Assembly: GCA_963774935.1 (NCBI GenBank)
Contig: CAVZGO010000003.1
Span: 310,001-374,000, forward strand
DNA from: CAVZGO01 sp963774935
GTDB taxonomy: Bacteria; Chloroflexota; Anaerolineae; Anaerolineales; UBA4823
Direction: 5' to 3'
DNA length: 64,000 nucleotides
In this document: one piece after another, positions 33,821-42,922 of the stretch
Numbering within the stretch: the stretch's first letter is position 1
Layout: each line of letters starts with the position of its first letter
The notes under the pieces: model-generated
Database searches by the model: none
Seen by the model: the letters and a program-made list of their open reading frames with translations, nothing else
Told to the model about the DNA's origin: nothing
Made by a program: the position numbers and the translations under genes

Positions 33821-34136
33821 CTACCACTCAGAATCATTTGGTGATAAATTATCATACTTAGTCCCCACCCTTGGTCCAGCCATCATCTCCGCTACGTTAT
33901 CCCGCCAACGTGCATAATGAGCAGTTTCTTTGTGCCGTATCACATCCTCTGGTTGCCGATAAACTTCTACCAGAAGGAACCGGTTTGGATCATCTTGTTG
34001 CTGAAGAAAATCAAAGCGAACAATTCCTGGCTCCAGAAGACTGTTCTCAACATTATCAAGTGTGGCTTCTAGAAATGCATCACGGAATTCGGATTTCACA
34101 TGGATATTTACTACTACGATATGCATAGTATTCTCC
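33821..34136 (-). CDS. ABM-domain protein, LsrG/quinol monooxygenase-like
   Basis: 105 residues from the ATG at 34136 with GGGAG upstream. It has a dimeric ferredoxin-like ABM fold: MHIVVVNIHVKSEF, then LLEPGIVRFDFLQQQDDPNRFLLVEVY and HKETAHYARW. The E-P-G-x-x-R-F-D and H-x-x-T-x-H-Y pattern is closest to LsrG and related small isomerases/monooxygenases. Such proteins often sit beside Fe-ADH genes, as here. The substrate is unknown. It is transcribed divergently from the phosphofructokinase gene. Confidence 0.85.
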
Positions 34137-34197
34137 CTAAAATATCGGGTAATGGAGACATGTAAATTATACCCGACCAAATATCTTTATGTCCGAA

Positions 34198-34226
34198 TTG
34201 ACGGCTTATTCAGGTGAGTATATACT
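34198..34226 (+). promoter_or_regulatory. Promoter of the phosphofructokinase gene
   Basis: TTGACG (34198-34203), 17 bases, TATACT (34221-34226), 30 bases before the ATG. AAAGGAG (34242-34248) is the ribosome site. Confidence 0.72.
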
Positions 34227-34255
34227 ATACCAATCATCAAAAAAGGAGTGCAACG

Positions 34256-36496
34256 ATGGCTGAATCATCCAAACGACGTATCGGGATACTAACCAGTGGT
34301 GGTGATGCACAAGGTATGAACGCCGCTGTCCGTTCAGTGGTTCGCACCGCTATCGACAAAGGTCTAGATGTATTTGCCATTTATGAAGGCTATAAGGGGA
34401 TGGTTGAAGGAGGCGATTACATCCGCCAGATGAATTGGGATTCTGTAGGTGGGATTTTACAGAAAGGCGGGACGATTATTGGTACAGCGCGCTCCGATGA
34501 ATTTCGCACGCGCCCCGGCAGACTGAAAGCAGCGTTCAATCTCATCCAGCATGGAATTGATGCACTGGTGGTTATTGGCGGAGATGGTTCGCTTACCGGT
34601 GCAAATATCTTCCGTCAGGAATGGCCTGACCTTCTCGCTGAGCTGGTGCAAAATAGCCAGATCACGAAAAAGCAAGCGACTGCCCACCCAAATATGATCA
34701 TCACAGGGATGGTAGGTTCGATTGATAATGACATGTTTGGTACAGATATGACAATCGGCGCAGATAGTGCTCTTCATCGCATTACTGAAGCAGTCGATGC
34801 CATCGCGAGTACTGCTGCCAGTCATCAACGAACGTTCGTCGTTAAAGTCATGGGCAGGAATTGCGGCTACCTGGCACTGATGGCTGGTCTGGCAAATGGC
34901 GCCTCATGGGTTTTGATCCCAGAGAATCCACCCGATGTTGATAACTGGCAAAAGGTAATGGTAGAAAGAATGATTGCTGGCCGAAAAGCCGGAAAAAGAG
35001 ATACGATTGTGATCATGGCTGAAGGCGCGCAAGACCGCAAAGGGAACATTATTGGTAGTACAGAAGTAGCTCAAGTTCTAGAAAAAGGTATGGGAGAAGA
35101 AGTACGGGTGACAGTACTGGGACATGTCCAGCGTGGGGGTGCACCTAGTGCTTTCGACCGTAATTTAGGCACCATGATGGGTTATGCCGCAGTTGAAGAT
35201 ATATTATCGGCTACCCCTGAAAGCGAACCCCAAATTATTGGTATCAGCGGGAACCGAATTGTAAAATCATCCTTACTTGAGAATGTTGAAAAAAATAAGC
35301 AATTTGCTAAACTGATTGCAGCAAAAGAATTTGACAAAGCAATGGAAATGAGAGGCAGCAGCTTTTTGGAATCCTTTCGTACTTTAAAAACCATGCTGAG
35401 ATCTCTTCCGCATCCACCTCAACCCGGACAGAAGCGTCTACGCCTGGCTATTATGCACTCTGGCTCACCTGCGCCAGGGATGAACAATGCTGTCAGGGCG
35501 GCTGTCCGAATAGGAATTGATCAGGGGCATGTCCTATTCGGTGTTCGGAATGGGATTGAAGGCTTAATATCTGGTGATATTGTCGAGCTGGATTGGATGA
35601 GCGTCAATGGGTGGGCAACACGTGGGGGCTGTGAATTAGGTACAAACCGAAAAATGCCGAGTGGAAAAGATTTTTATGCAATCGCGCGTACGATTGAGGA
35701 GCACCAGATTGAAGGTTTATTAATCATTGGAGGATGGACAGGTTATGATATTGCGTACCAGTTAAGTAACTTACGCAACAACTATCCGGCTTTTAATATT
35801 CCTGTAGTCTGTATGCCAGCTACCATCAACAACAATTTACCCGGATCTGATTTAAGCGTAGGTGCAGATACGGCATTGAACAACATCGCCGAGGCAGTCG
35901 ATAAAATAAAAGACTCTGCTGTTGCTCAACGAAGAGTATTTATTGTGGAAGTGATGGGCCGCAGCTGCGGTTATCTGGCGATGATGAGCGGCTTAGCGAC
36001 AGGTGCAGAACGAGTGTATATCAGCGAGGAAGGAATCAAGCTACCTGACCTGGTGGACGATGTCAATAAGCTTGTATTCGGATTTAAACATGGCAAAAGA
36101 TTGGGGCTGGTAATCCGTAATGAGAGCGCCAATCAAGTATATACAACCCCATTCATGAGCGCTCTTTTTGAGGAGGAAGGTCAAGGATTATTCGACGTCC
36201 GCCAGTCGATCCTAGGGCATCTCCAGCAAGGAGGAGATCCATCTCCTTTTGATCGAATTTATGCGACCCGGTGTGCAACACGGTGTATCAATTACCTGAT
36301 CGAACAAGCTGGGAATGGAACCAATAATAGTGCATTCATCGGTATGCATAGTAAAGAACTTAGTTTCCACAGTATAGAAGATTTTCCACGCATGGCAGAT
36401 ATGGCTACTCAGCGCCCAAAGGACCAGTGGTGGCTGGAACTCCGTCCGATTGTCAGGCTCCTGTCTAAACCTGGTCCGCTTTATGACTCAAAGTGA
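34256..36496 (+). CDS. pfkA: Tandem two-domain 6-phosphofructokinase of eukaryotic type
   Basis: 746 residues from the ATG at 34256: two PFK domains in one chain, twice the bacterial length. The N-half (1-385) keeps the catalytic set: TSGGDAQGMNAA, IGGDGSLTGAN (about 107-117) and GSIDND with the base aspartate (about 154-159), then GADSALHRI and MGRNCGYLALMAG. The C-half (about 395-745) has GGWTGYDIA in place of GGDGS, and TINNN in place of TIDND, so the catalytic aspartate is lost. In eukaryotic PFK-1 the second half has degenerated in the same way and serves allosteric control. It should phosphorylate fructose 6-phosphate with ATP. It overlaps the next gene by 14 bases. Confidence 0.92.
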   Translation: MAESSKRRIGILTSGGDAQGMNAAVRSVVRTAIDKGLDVFAIYEGYKGMVEGGDYIRQMNWDSVGGILQKGGTIIGTARSDEFRTRPGRLKAAFNLIQHGIDALVVIGGDGSLTGANIFRQEWPDLLAELVQNSQITKKQATAHPNMIITGMVGSIDNDMFGTDMTIGADSALHRITEAVDAIASTAASHQRTFVVKVMGRNCGYLALMAGLANGASWVLIPENPPDVDNWQKVMVERMIAGRKAGKRDTIVIMAEGAQDRKGNIIGSTEVAQVLEKGMGEEVRVTVLGHVQRGGAPSAFDRNLGTMMGYAAVEDILSATPESEPQIIGISGNRIVKSSLLENVEKNKQFAKLIAAKEFDKAMEMRGSSFLESFRTLKTMLRSLPHPPQPGQKRLRLAIMHSGSPAPGMNNAVRAAVRIGIDQGHVLFGVRNGIEGLISGDIVELDWMSVNGWATRGGCELGTNRKMPSGKDFYAIARTIEEHQIEGLLIIGGWTGYDIAYQLSNLRNNYPAFNIPVVCMPATINNNLPGSDLSVGADTALNNIAEAVDKIKDSAVAQRRVFIVEVMGRSCGYLAMMSGLATGAERVYISEEGIKLPDLVDDVNKLVFGFKHGKRLGLVIRNESANQVYTTPFMSALFEEEGQGLFDVRQSILGHLQQGGDPSPFDRIYATRCATRCINYLIEQAGNGTNNSAFIGMHSKELSFHSIEDFPRMADMATQRPKDQWWLELRPIVRLLSKPGPLYDSK

Positions 36497-37847
36497 AAGA
36501 TTAACCGTATTCGAAAGCCAGGAAAGCAGTTCACCCATTACTACTCGTGCAGTTGCCGGAGCACTGCGAGACCAGTTTACTGTCACTTACCACCTTAAAG
36601 CCTGGCAACACCAGGCTTTGCGCCTTCTGTCAAAGTTTCCTCAAGGCTCAGCCCGCTATCTAATTTCAAGGGCTGAGTCTCTCGCAGGTTTAAACCCGAT
36701 CTTGTTAGAAAACCTGACTTCCGATCAACTGGCATCTCAACGTGTGCTTGATTATAAGCAACTAGCTGGTCGCTACCCATGCATAACAATCGGGGCAGCC
36801 CTTGGCGGAGCCAGCTCGTCCCTGGCATTAGCTCTTGGTGGGCCATTTCTTCCTCAGGCATTCGTAACAACCCTAAAAGGTGGATCGCCAGATGGAAATA
36901 TTCAACAATACTTTCATCGAAGTCTGAAACTTGCCTTAAATCTCACAAAGAAAAATCAAGACTTATTTGCTATTCAACATTATGACCCTGTACATGATGA
37001 GTGGATGACGCGAGGAGTAAATCACTTAAGGTTTAAATTACTTGAACTCCCGAAATGTTATCGCACCTTCATACGCCAGCATCTCCAGCCTGGCGGTAGC
37101 ATTTGTTATCTGAACTCCCTGGCAAGCTGGCTCCGTTACAGGGTCGGGGATCGAAATGTTTTCCAGGTGGGAGGTTGGGGAGATATTCCTCCTGATGAAT
37201 ATCTTTCTGGAAGTACGCGTTTGGACAAATTCGCAAGAAGTGTCGGCATCTCCAAACCTTGCTGGACTTTGGAAGGTTATCCCTTGGAGACCGGATCTGA
37301 ATCAGAATGGGGTACAGAACCAGGCTTGAGTGATTCGATAAAGCAATTCTGTGATGCGAACGGTTATCGCTTTTTCCAAGTTACTTCCTCTAAACCACAT
37401 GACTACTCACATCTGGCATTCAAAGCGATTAACCATATTCTAAACCTAGAAGGGCGGCAACCAGCCGGGGTAGTGGTCGAGATGTTCACACAGTTTGACA
37501 CCACGTCGGTGATGCGCAGTGGATTACTACCATTATGGTTAATCTTTAACACCGATGACTCTCTATCTTTCTTGCGCGAAATGAGACCTGAATTCCCAGA
37601 TGGAATTCCTGTATTTTTCTCACCGCTGGCCACCTTCTCGCCAACGCCCGATCTTGTCCCCTTCCCAGCCTGGGAAACTGCTCTCGAAGGTACCAATTGG
37701 ATTAATATCGGCGCCCGCGCTTCCCATTATCCTGCAGATCCACTGGCATTACTGCAATGGTTTCGACCGCTGCGTGAATGGGTGAGTCGCAACACAAATC
37801 CTATCCGTACCCAAATAACCCCTGAAGCATTGATTTCACTAATATAA
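36483..37847 (+). CDS. Unknown protein translationally coupled to phosphofructokinase
   Basis: 454 residues from the ATG at 36483, inside the last codons of the phosphofructokinase gene. I do not recognise a family. No signal peptide is seen; a glycine/alanine-rich stretch (ITIGAALGGASSSLALALGG, about 100-120) could be a nucleotide- or cofactor-binding loop. Other notable stretches are QVGGWGDIPPDEYLSGS, TLEGYPLETGSESEWG, SSKPHDYSHLAF and INIGARASHYPADPLALLQWF. The WGDIPPDEY and PHDYSHL parts look like conserved active-site segments. The overlap suggests it is made together with the kinase, but no link to glycolysis can be shown from sequence. Confidence 0.7.
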   Translation: MTQSERLTVFESQESSSPITTRAVAGALRDQFTVTYHLKAWQHQALRLLSKFPQGSARYLISRAESLAGLNPILLENLTSDQLASQRVLDYKQLAGRYPCITIGAALGGASSSLALALGGPFLPQAFVTTLKGGSPDGNIQQYFHRSLKLALNLTKKNQDLFAIQHYDPVHDEWMTRGVNHLRFKLLELPKCYRTFIRQHLQPGGSICYLNSLASWLRYRVGDRNVFQVGGWGDIPPDEYLSGSTRLDKFARSVGISKPCWTLEGYPLETGSESEWGTEPGLSDSIKQFCDANGYRFFQVTSSKPHDYSHLAFKAINHILNLEGRQPAGVVVEMFTQFDTTSVMRSGLLPLWLIFNTDDSLSFLREMRPEFPDGIPVFFSPLATFSPTPDLVPFPAWETALEGTNWINIGARASHYPADPLALLQWFRPLREWVSRNTNPIRTQITPEALISLI

Positions 37848-37937
37848 ATACTAACATCGAAACAATTTGGAACTGCATTACGTCATTGGATAGACTCAAA
37901 TGCTTGGTTTACTCGATTAGGATGAAAACAATTAATT

Positions 37938-38831
37938 ATGAATAACACTTACGGTGAGATTGGTCAAAAAAAGCGTAATCAGGCAGTACGGCAACGATCC
38001 AGTAGAACGTGTTGCGGTTGCACTATATTGCCTCTTTTAGTAATTGCAGCAATACTTGGTGTGTTCACAGCTATATATTTCTTTGCTCCGGGTCGATCCA
38101 ACATCTTGGTGTTGGGTATCGATTATGCACCTCCGGGTAGTGCAGTAGGTCGGAGTGACACAAATATCTTAACGACTTTTATTCCGTCACAGCCTCATCT
38201 TGGAATGTTATCCATTCCCCGAGATTTGTGGGTCAACATTCCTGGAGTGGGAGAAAATCGAATCAATACAGCTCATTTCTTTGCTGAGGCCTCCCAACCA
38301 GGCAATGGTCCTCAAGCTGCTATAGAAACGGTTCGCCAAAACTTTGGTGTAGATGTAGATCATTATGTCCGGATAAAATTTGAGGGATTTCGAGATGTAA
38401 TAAATGCAATGGGCGGGGTTGACATAGAGCTTGACCAACCTATCGCAGGCTATGATGTTGGACGCCATCATTTGACCGGAAATAAGGCATTAGCCTTTGC
38501 CAGGAACCGTACTGGATCGGATGATTTTTATAGAATGGAACAAGGTCAACTTATTTTGAAGGCGACCTTTCGACAAATGCTTTCACCACTGAAATGGCCT
38601 CGTCTCCCTGCAATTATGGTGGCTCTTGCCCGCTCAATCGACACAGATGTACCAGCATATTTATGGCCTCGATTAGGGATGACCATCCTTCGGACTGGTC
38701 CAGATGGAATTGACAATCGTACCATTACCCGAGAAATGGTTACTCCAATAATTACCGATCAAGGAGCGAATGTATTATTACCCAATTGGAATCTTATTAA
38801 TCCGGTCCTACTGGAAATGTTTGGTCAATAA
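37938..38831 (+). CDS. LytR-CpsA-Psr (LCP) family protein
   Basis: 297 residues. A basic N-terminus with a CCGC cluster is followed by one membrane helix (about 30-52), then the LCP catalytic domain outside the cell. Domain motifs: ILVLGIDYAPPGSAVGRSDTNIL with the conserved D and R, SIPRDLWVNIPG, INTAHFFAEA, VDHYVRIKFEGFRDVINAMGGVDIEL and LAFARNRTGSDDFYRMEQGQLIL. LCP enzymes attach polymers from lipid carriers to cell-wall or surface acceptors. The polymer is unknown. Confidence 0.92.
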   Translation: MNNTYGEIGQKKRNQAVRQRSSRTCCGCTILPLLVIAAILGVFTAIYFFAPGRSNILVLGIDYAPPGSAVGRSDTNILTTFIPSQPHLGMLSIPRDLWVNIPGVGENRINTAHFFAEASQPGNGPQAAIETVRQNFGVDVDHYVRIKFEGFRDVINAMGGVDIELDQPIAGYDVGRHHLTGNKALAFARNRTGSDDFYRMEQGQLILKATFRQMLSPLKWPRLPAIMVALARSIDTDVPAYLWPRLGMTILRTGPDGIDNRTITREMVTPIITDQGANVLLPNWNLINPVLLEMFGQ

Positions 38832-38881
38832 TCGAATTTAACGACGCCTGCTGCATTCTGGTTGATGTTAGAATATTGCCT

Positions 38882-39334
38882 ATGGATATAAAAATAGTCG
38901 CCACTAACCGTAAAGCCAGCCATGAATACTTTCTTTTAGAGAGATTTGAAGCCGGTATTGCTTTACAAGGAAGTGAAATAAAATCAATACGAGCTGGACA
39001 AATAAGCCTGGCTGAAGCCTATGTCCAGGTCGATGACCGGCAAGCGTGGCTCATGGATGCCCACGTTGCACCTTACGAACAAGCCAGCATTTTTAATCAT
39101 GAACCACGCCGACCTCGCAGGCTTCTTCTTCACCGTGCTGAGATACGCCAACTTTGGAATGAGGTGCGTCAAAAAGGCGTCACGATAATACCGGTGCGGG
39201 TATACCTGAAAGAAGGGAGAGCCAAAATCGAAATAGCGCTGGCAAAAGGAAAAAAACTATATGATAAGCGTGAAGCAATCGCTAAACGCGATGCTGAGCG
39301 AGAAATTGAAAGAAATTACAAGCAAAATAAATAA
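38882..39334 (+). CDS. smpB: SsrA-binding protein
   Basis: Binds tmRNA and guides it into stalled ribosomes; its RNA partner is at 53029 in this window. 150 residues from the ATG at 38882. It has VATNRKASHEYFLLERFEAGIALQGSEIKSIR at the front, HVAPYEQASIFNHEPRRPRRLLLH in the middle, and a basic tail GKKLYDKREAIAKRDAEREIERN that forms the decoding-site helix. No Shine-Dalgarno sequence is seen upstream. A TTG two codons earlier is possible but not needed for the fold. Confidence 0.96.
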   Translation: MDIKIVATNRKASHEYFLLERFEAGIALQGSEIKSIRAGQISLAEAYVQVDDRQAWLMDAHVAPYEQASIFNHEPRRPRRLLLHRAEIRQLWNEVRQKGVTIIPVRVYLKEGRAKIEIALAKGKKLYDKREAIAKRDAEREIERNYKQNK

Positions 39335-39404
39335 TCGCAAGAACCTTATAAAATTCAATATTGGAATTGTCCAAAGTTCCTGTAGGTAAACATACGAAAT
39401 CAAT

Positions 39405-40112
39405 ATGCTTGGCAATAATTGGTTAGCCTTGCTCGTCACATTCGCAATATCGATAATCTGGCTGCGATCTATGGATTACCTTGCACATCGCGGATGGATT
39501 GAGAGCCGGTTGAGTAGAAAAATCATCCACACTGGCACTGGCCCTTTATTTGTTATGTGCTGGGTATTATTCAAGGATACATGGGATGCTCGATATTTGG
39601 CTGCACTCGTCCCCTTATTGATTACTATTCAATTCTTCCTTATCGGAATCGGAGTTATAAATGACCCCGCATCGGTTAACGCGATGTCTAGAACGGGTGA
39701 TCGCAGAGAGATACTCAAAGGGCCATTATTTTATGGCATTATTTTTGTGGTACTGACAATAATATTCTGGTTAGATAACCCAGTAGGCATTATCGCTCTG
39801 ATGCAATTGTGTGGAGGCGATGGTATTGCTGAAATCCTGGGTAGGAGATACGGTCGATCGAAAATACCCTGGAACCCTGGGAAATCCTGGATTGGAACAT
39901 CCGGTATGTTTCTTGGTGGATTCTCCTTCTCAATAATCATGGTAGGTCTTTTCACCGCCTTAAATTTTTTCCCAGGCTCTTTACCATCCTATCTCATACC
40001 AGTGACCCTCATCTCAATTGCTTGCACATTGACAGAAACACTGCCTTTTCGAGATATAGATAACATCTCAATTTCATTGGTAGCTACGATTATGGGGTTA
40101 TTAATCTTCTAG
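39405..40112 (+). CDS. Dolichol/phytol kinase-like integral membrane CTP-dependent kinase
   Basis: 235 residues with six or seven predicted membrane helices. It has SRKIIHTGTGPLF near residue 36, matching the dolichol/phytol kinase RK-x-x-H-x-x-x-G signature. LCGGDGIAEILGRRYGRSKIPW and GKSWIGTSGMFLGG match the CDP-nucleotide-binding site shared with CTP:phosphatidate cytidylyltransferases. It probably phosphorylates a prenol such as phytol, geranylgeraniol or an undecaprenol-like alcohol. The substrate cannot be set; phosphatidate cytidylyltransferase is a less likely alternative because of its short length. Confidence 0.83.
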   Translation: MLGNNWLALLVTFAISIIWLRSMDYLAHRGWIESRLSRKIIHTGTGPLFVMCWVLFKDTWDARYLAALVPLLITIQFFLIGIGVINDPASVNAMSRTGDRREILKGPLFYGIIFVVLTIIFWLDNPVGIIALMQLCGGDGIAEILGRRYGRSKIPWNPGKSWIGTSGMFLGGFSFSIIMVGLFTALNFFPGSLPSYLIPVTLISIACTLTETLPFRDIDNISISLVATIMGLLIF

Positions 40113-40197
40113 AAATAACATTGACGGATTTTGGTTATTTTGATATTATTCATCAAGTTTGATCTCGCTTTGCAAAAAATCGCAGAAAGGTATTTCA

Positions 40198-40593
40198 ATG
40201 TTGCCAGAGACTGTTGATACTGAAGTTGTCACACTTACACCATCGGCTGTCGTTGCTGTCAGGGATCTACTCGCCAAGCGTAACCTTGAAGGATATGCCC
40301 TACGAGTTTTTATTTCTGGTGGCGGTTGTTCCGGTTTTCAATACGGGATGGCGCTCGAAAATAACATCCGTGAAACTGATTTGAGCCGCGAATTTGATGG
40401 AATCCAGGTAGTAGTTGATGAGATATCGATAGACTATCTGCGTGGAGCAACGATTGACTACGTTGATGGTGTCATGGGCAGTGGATTTAAAATCGAAAAT
40501 CCAAATGCCATGTCGTCGTGCGGATGTGGATCTTCATTCCGTTCAAAGGACGAAGCTGGTGCACAAGGCGGCGGCTGTAGTGGCTGTCAATAA
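40198..40593 (+). CDS. A-type iron-sulfur carrier (IscA/ErpA family)
   Basis: 131 residues from the ATG at 40198, with AAAGG 7 bases upstream; an upstream TTG at 40159 is not needed. The three cluster cysteines are present in SGGGCSGFQYGM and SSCGCGSSF. An unusual C-terminal tail, GGGCSGCQ, adds two more cysteines. It delivers iron-sulfur clusters to target proteins, of which this organism has many (CODH/ACS, Hdr, hydrogenase). It stands alone and ends in a strong hairpin terminator. Confidence 0.93.
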   Translation: MLPETVDTEVVTLTPSAVVAVRDLLAKRNLEGYALRVFISGGGCSGFQYGMALENNIRETDLSREFDGIQVVVDEISIDYLRGATIDYVDGVMGSGFKIENPNAMSSCGCGSSFRSKDEAGAQGGGCSGCQ

Positions 40594-40610
40594 TTAAGGT
40601 AAACTTGACA

Positions 40611-40638
40611 AAAAGACCGGCGACCACCGGTCTTTTTT
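40611..40638. terminator. Bidirectional terminator
   Basis: AAAAGACCGG (40611-40620) pairs perfectly with 40627-40636 across a 6-base loop. T-runs lie on both sides, so it serves the iscA-like gene and the convergent SH3-domain gene. Confidence 0.9.
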
Positions 40639-40674
40639 ATTTGCTGCAATTGATCAGAAATGTCCCATCTATTC

Positions 40675-41298
40675 TTAACGACCCCGAAAAAATGAAACAA
40701 GAAGTCCAAATAATCCTAATACCGCCATGCCAATGATAACAAATCCAATAGGCACACCAAATGAGCTGCCAGATGAGCTATCATCTGAATACGTAGGTAG
40801 GACCAGCGCCGGTGGTGCAGTGAATGTCGGCATCCGCGTTGGAACTATCTCGACTTGAAATTGAGCAGCCAGAGTGGGATCCAGGGTTGCCGTGGTCTGA
40901 GGAGTCTGTGTTGGCGGGGGATCCAGGATCTGCAAATCCCCCTCTACCTCGACCAAATCTTTAAAGATCCACGCCTGCCCGCCCGGCACACCTGGATATG
41001 CGATCAAAATCCAATCACCGACTACTGTTCTCCCTAAAGCAGCTGCTTGCTGTCCAACTACGAGGACCCCAATTACATCATAGCCTAAAGTACCAGGACC
41101 TGATCGGACATTGGCGAATCCTTGCTCGTTATCCAGCACTACAATGAATGCAGTCATCGGAGGGCCAGTCACCGTGGGTATAGAACCAGTCGGAATTTGC
41201 GCTGTTACCATTGTCGGTACACTAAGCATAATCATAACGACAAGAGATATACCAATTACCGATCCCAGCAGGAATAGACTGGAATAATTTCTACGCAT
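40675..41298 (-). CDS. Secreted or membrane protein with bacterial SH3-like domain
   Basis: 207 residues. An N-terminal signal/membrane segment (about 8-33) is followed by a bacterial SH3-like domain (about 48-118) with GFANVRSGPGTLGYDVIGVLVVGQ and WILIAYPG...AWIFKDLVEVEG, motifs usual for cell-wall or surface binding. A Thr/Pro-rich linker (about 125-170) and a C-terminal membrane helix (VPIGFVIIGMAVLGLFGLLVSF) ending in RGR follow. Thus it is probably anchored at both ends, with the SH3 and linker outside. Confidence 0.82.
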   Translation of the reverse strand: MRRNYSSLFLLGSVIGISLVVMIMLSVPTMVTAQIPTGSIPTVTGPPMTAFIVVLDNEQGFANVRSGPGTLGYDVIGVLVVGQQAAALGRTVVGDWILIAYPGVPGGQAWIFKDLVEVEGDLQILDPPPTQTPQTTATLDPTLAAQFQVEIVPTRMPTFTAPPALVLPTYSDDSSSGSSFGVPIGFVIIGMAVLGLFGLLVSFFRGR

Positions 41299-41448
41299 CC
41301 TACCTCCACCACCGGCAGATTGTCGGCGAGTAATTCCCGGTTTGGGATTCTAATACATCTTGCCAGATCACTCAGCCAGTATCATAAATCAATTTCAATT
41401 TGAGGATTATAATCATTTAGATTAAGAATTAGCTTAGGAATAAGGAAG

Positions 41449-42075
41449 ATGAATAATCCATTCGAAGATCCCATGGATAATCAGGTTCGTATTTTTCATG
41501 GAAAGATTTCGCCATTAGATTTTGGCCGTGCGTTAATGGGGGTATTCAACCGAGGTAATTATCGCGCTCAAATGCTTGGAAATGAAAAAAACCTGATTGT
41601 CCAGATTACGACAGCTGCGAATCTCCAAACCGGAGGAAACACAGCCTTGAGCGTGTCACTCAAACAAGTTGTAGATGGTATCGCAATTCAAATCGGAAAA
41701 CAATCCTGGCTAGGAGTTGCAGCAAGCCTTGGTCAGACCATCTTTTCTGCCTGGAGAAATCCGTGGAATTTGATCGGACGATTGGATGATTTAGCTCAAG
41801 ATATTGAATCCATACAACTTACAGAACAGGTCTGGCAGGTTATAGCCAGCACAGCGCAATCAAACAATATGAATTTCGAATTGTCTGAACGTTTACGCCG
41901 GATGATGTGCGAATATTGCCAGACCGCAAATCCTGTGGGTAGTGCCAGTTGCATGGCTTGCGGAGCTCCTTTAGGAACAATTCAACCAATCACCTGCCCA
42001 TACTGCGGTTTCGTAGTAAAAAGAAGCGAAGGAGTATGCCCAAATTGCAAACGGGGGTTAAGGATTCCAACGTAA
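41449..42075 (+). CDS. Unknown protein with C-terminal double zinc ribbon
   Basis: 208 residues. The C-terminal 60 residues hold two zinc ribbons: CEYCQTANPVGSASCMACG and CPYCGFVVKRSEGVCPNC. The N-terminal 140 residues (PLDFGRALMGVFNRGNYRAQ, LSVSLKQVVDGIAIQIGKQSWLG, AWRNPWNLIGRLDDLAQDI) do not match a family that I know. There is no signal peptide. The gene stands alone, 262 bases before the Hdr operon. Confidence 0.72.
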   Translation: MNNPFEDPMDNQVRIFHGKISPLDFGRALMGVFNRGNYRAQMLGNEKNLIVQITTAANLQTGGNTALSVSLKQVVDGIAIQIGKQSWLGVAASLGQTIFSAWRNPWNLIGRLDDLAQDIESIQLTEQVWQVIASTAQSNNMNFELSERLRRMMCEYCQTANPVGSASCMACGAPLGTIQPITCPYCGFVVKRSEGVCPNCKRGLRIPT

Positions 42076-42337
42076 ATTAATTGTTGATAGGTTACATATA
42101 TCACACATTCGATATGATTTCTGACACTATTCTCAACCTCAAAACTCAAACATACTAATAGAGCCCGGGTATTTTTCTATTTAATTAGACAAATCAACAA
42201 GGAGGTCGATAGAAAAGACCTTAAATTAAATTAGTTGTACAAGAATCGGGATCTCTTATCGATAATATTAGAGCAGAGATCATTGCTCTGGTAAAAACTG
42301 ACAGGTCTTACTCGCCAATTTCTAAAGGAGGTGACCT

Positions 42338-42922
42338 TTGTACCCTCGTCCCGTTCATCCAGAAGACCCCAACCCGAATGTTCGCTTTCTAGAAGAAGTA
42401 AGCAACGCAACTGCTGGCATCGCGCGCTTGGAGATGTGCATCCAATGCGGTACATGTGGAGGATCTTGCCCCTCCTCTGCTGATATGGATCATACTCCCC
42501 GGGCGTTATTTGCAATGATTAGAGCCGGCTATCGAGAAACCGTCCTGCGCAGCAATACACCTTGGATATGTGTATCTTGCTACAATTGTGTCGCACGGTG
42601 TCCCCAACAAGTACACATAACCGATGTTATGTATACCCTAAAAGGGATGGCAATACGAGCAAAACTTTACAAAGATTCTAGCGCTCCAGACTTTTCTCAG
42701 ACATTCGTCGATATGGTAGAAAAGTACGGGCGTAGCTTTGAGCTCGGCTTGGCAACTCGCTACTACCTGAAGCACCAGGTCACCAGGTTGCCAGGGGCTG
42801 GAACCATGGGTTTGGGGATGTTAACTAAGAAACGCATGTCAATTCAACCCAAACAAATCAAGGGGATTGACCAGCTTCATGCCATATTAAAGCGCGCCAA
42901 AGAAGTGGAGGTGGAGGCATGA
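42338..42922 (+). CDS. hdrC: Heterodisulfide reductase-like subunit C
   Basis: 194 residues with two [4Fe-4S] motifs: CIQCGTCGGSCP and CVSCYNCVARCP. It passes electrons between HdrA and the HdrB active site. The start is a TTG at 42338 preceded by AAGGAGGTGA (42325-42334), a near-perfect Shine-Dalgarno sequence; the ATG is not available until much later. It overlaps hdrB by ATGA. The 262 bases upstream (42076-42337) hold no clear gene or promoter; an orphan AGGAGGT at 42200-42206 is not followed by a start codon. Confidence 0.92.
   Translation: MYPRPVHPEDPNPNVRFLEEVSNATAGIARLEMCIQCGTCGGSCPSSADMDHTPRALFAMIRAGYRETVLRSNTPWICVSCYNCVARCPQQVHITDVMYTLKGMAIRAKLYKDSSAPDFSQTFVDMVEKYGRSFELGLATRYYLKHQVTRLPGAGTMGLGMLTKKRMSIQPKQIKGIDQLHAILKRAKEVEVEA

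Noticed and set aside
42200..42392. A strong AGGAGGT followed by an open frame before hdrC
   Set aside because: No ATG, GTG or TTG lies at a usable distance in that frame, and the frame runs into the hdrC coding region. Treated as a chance or decayed site.
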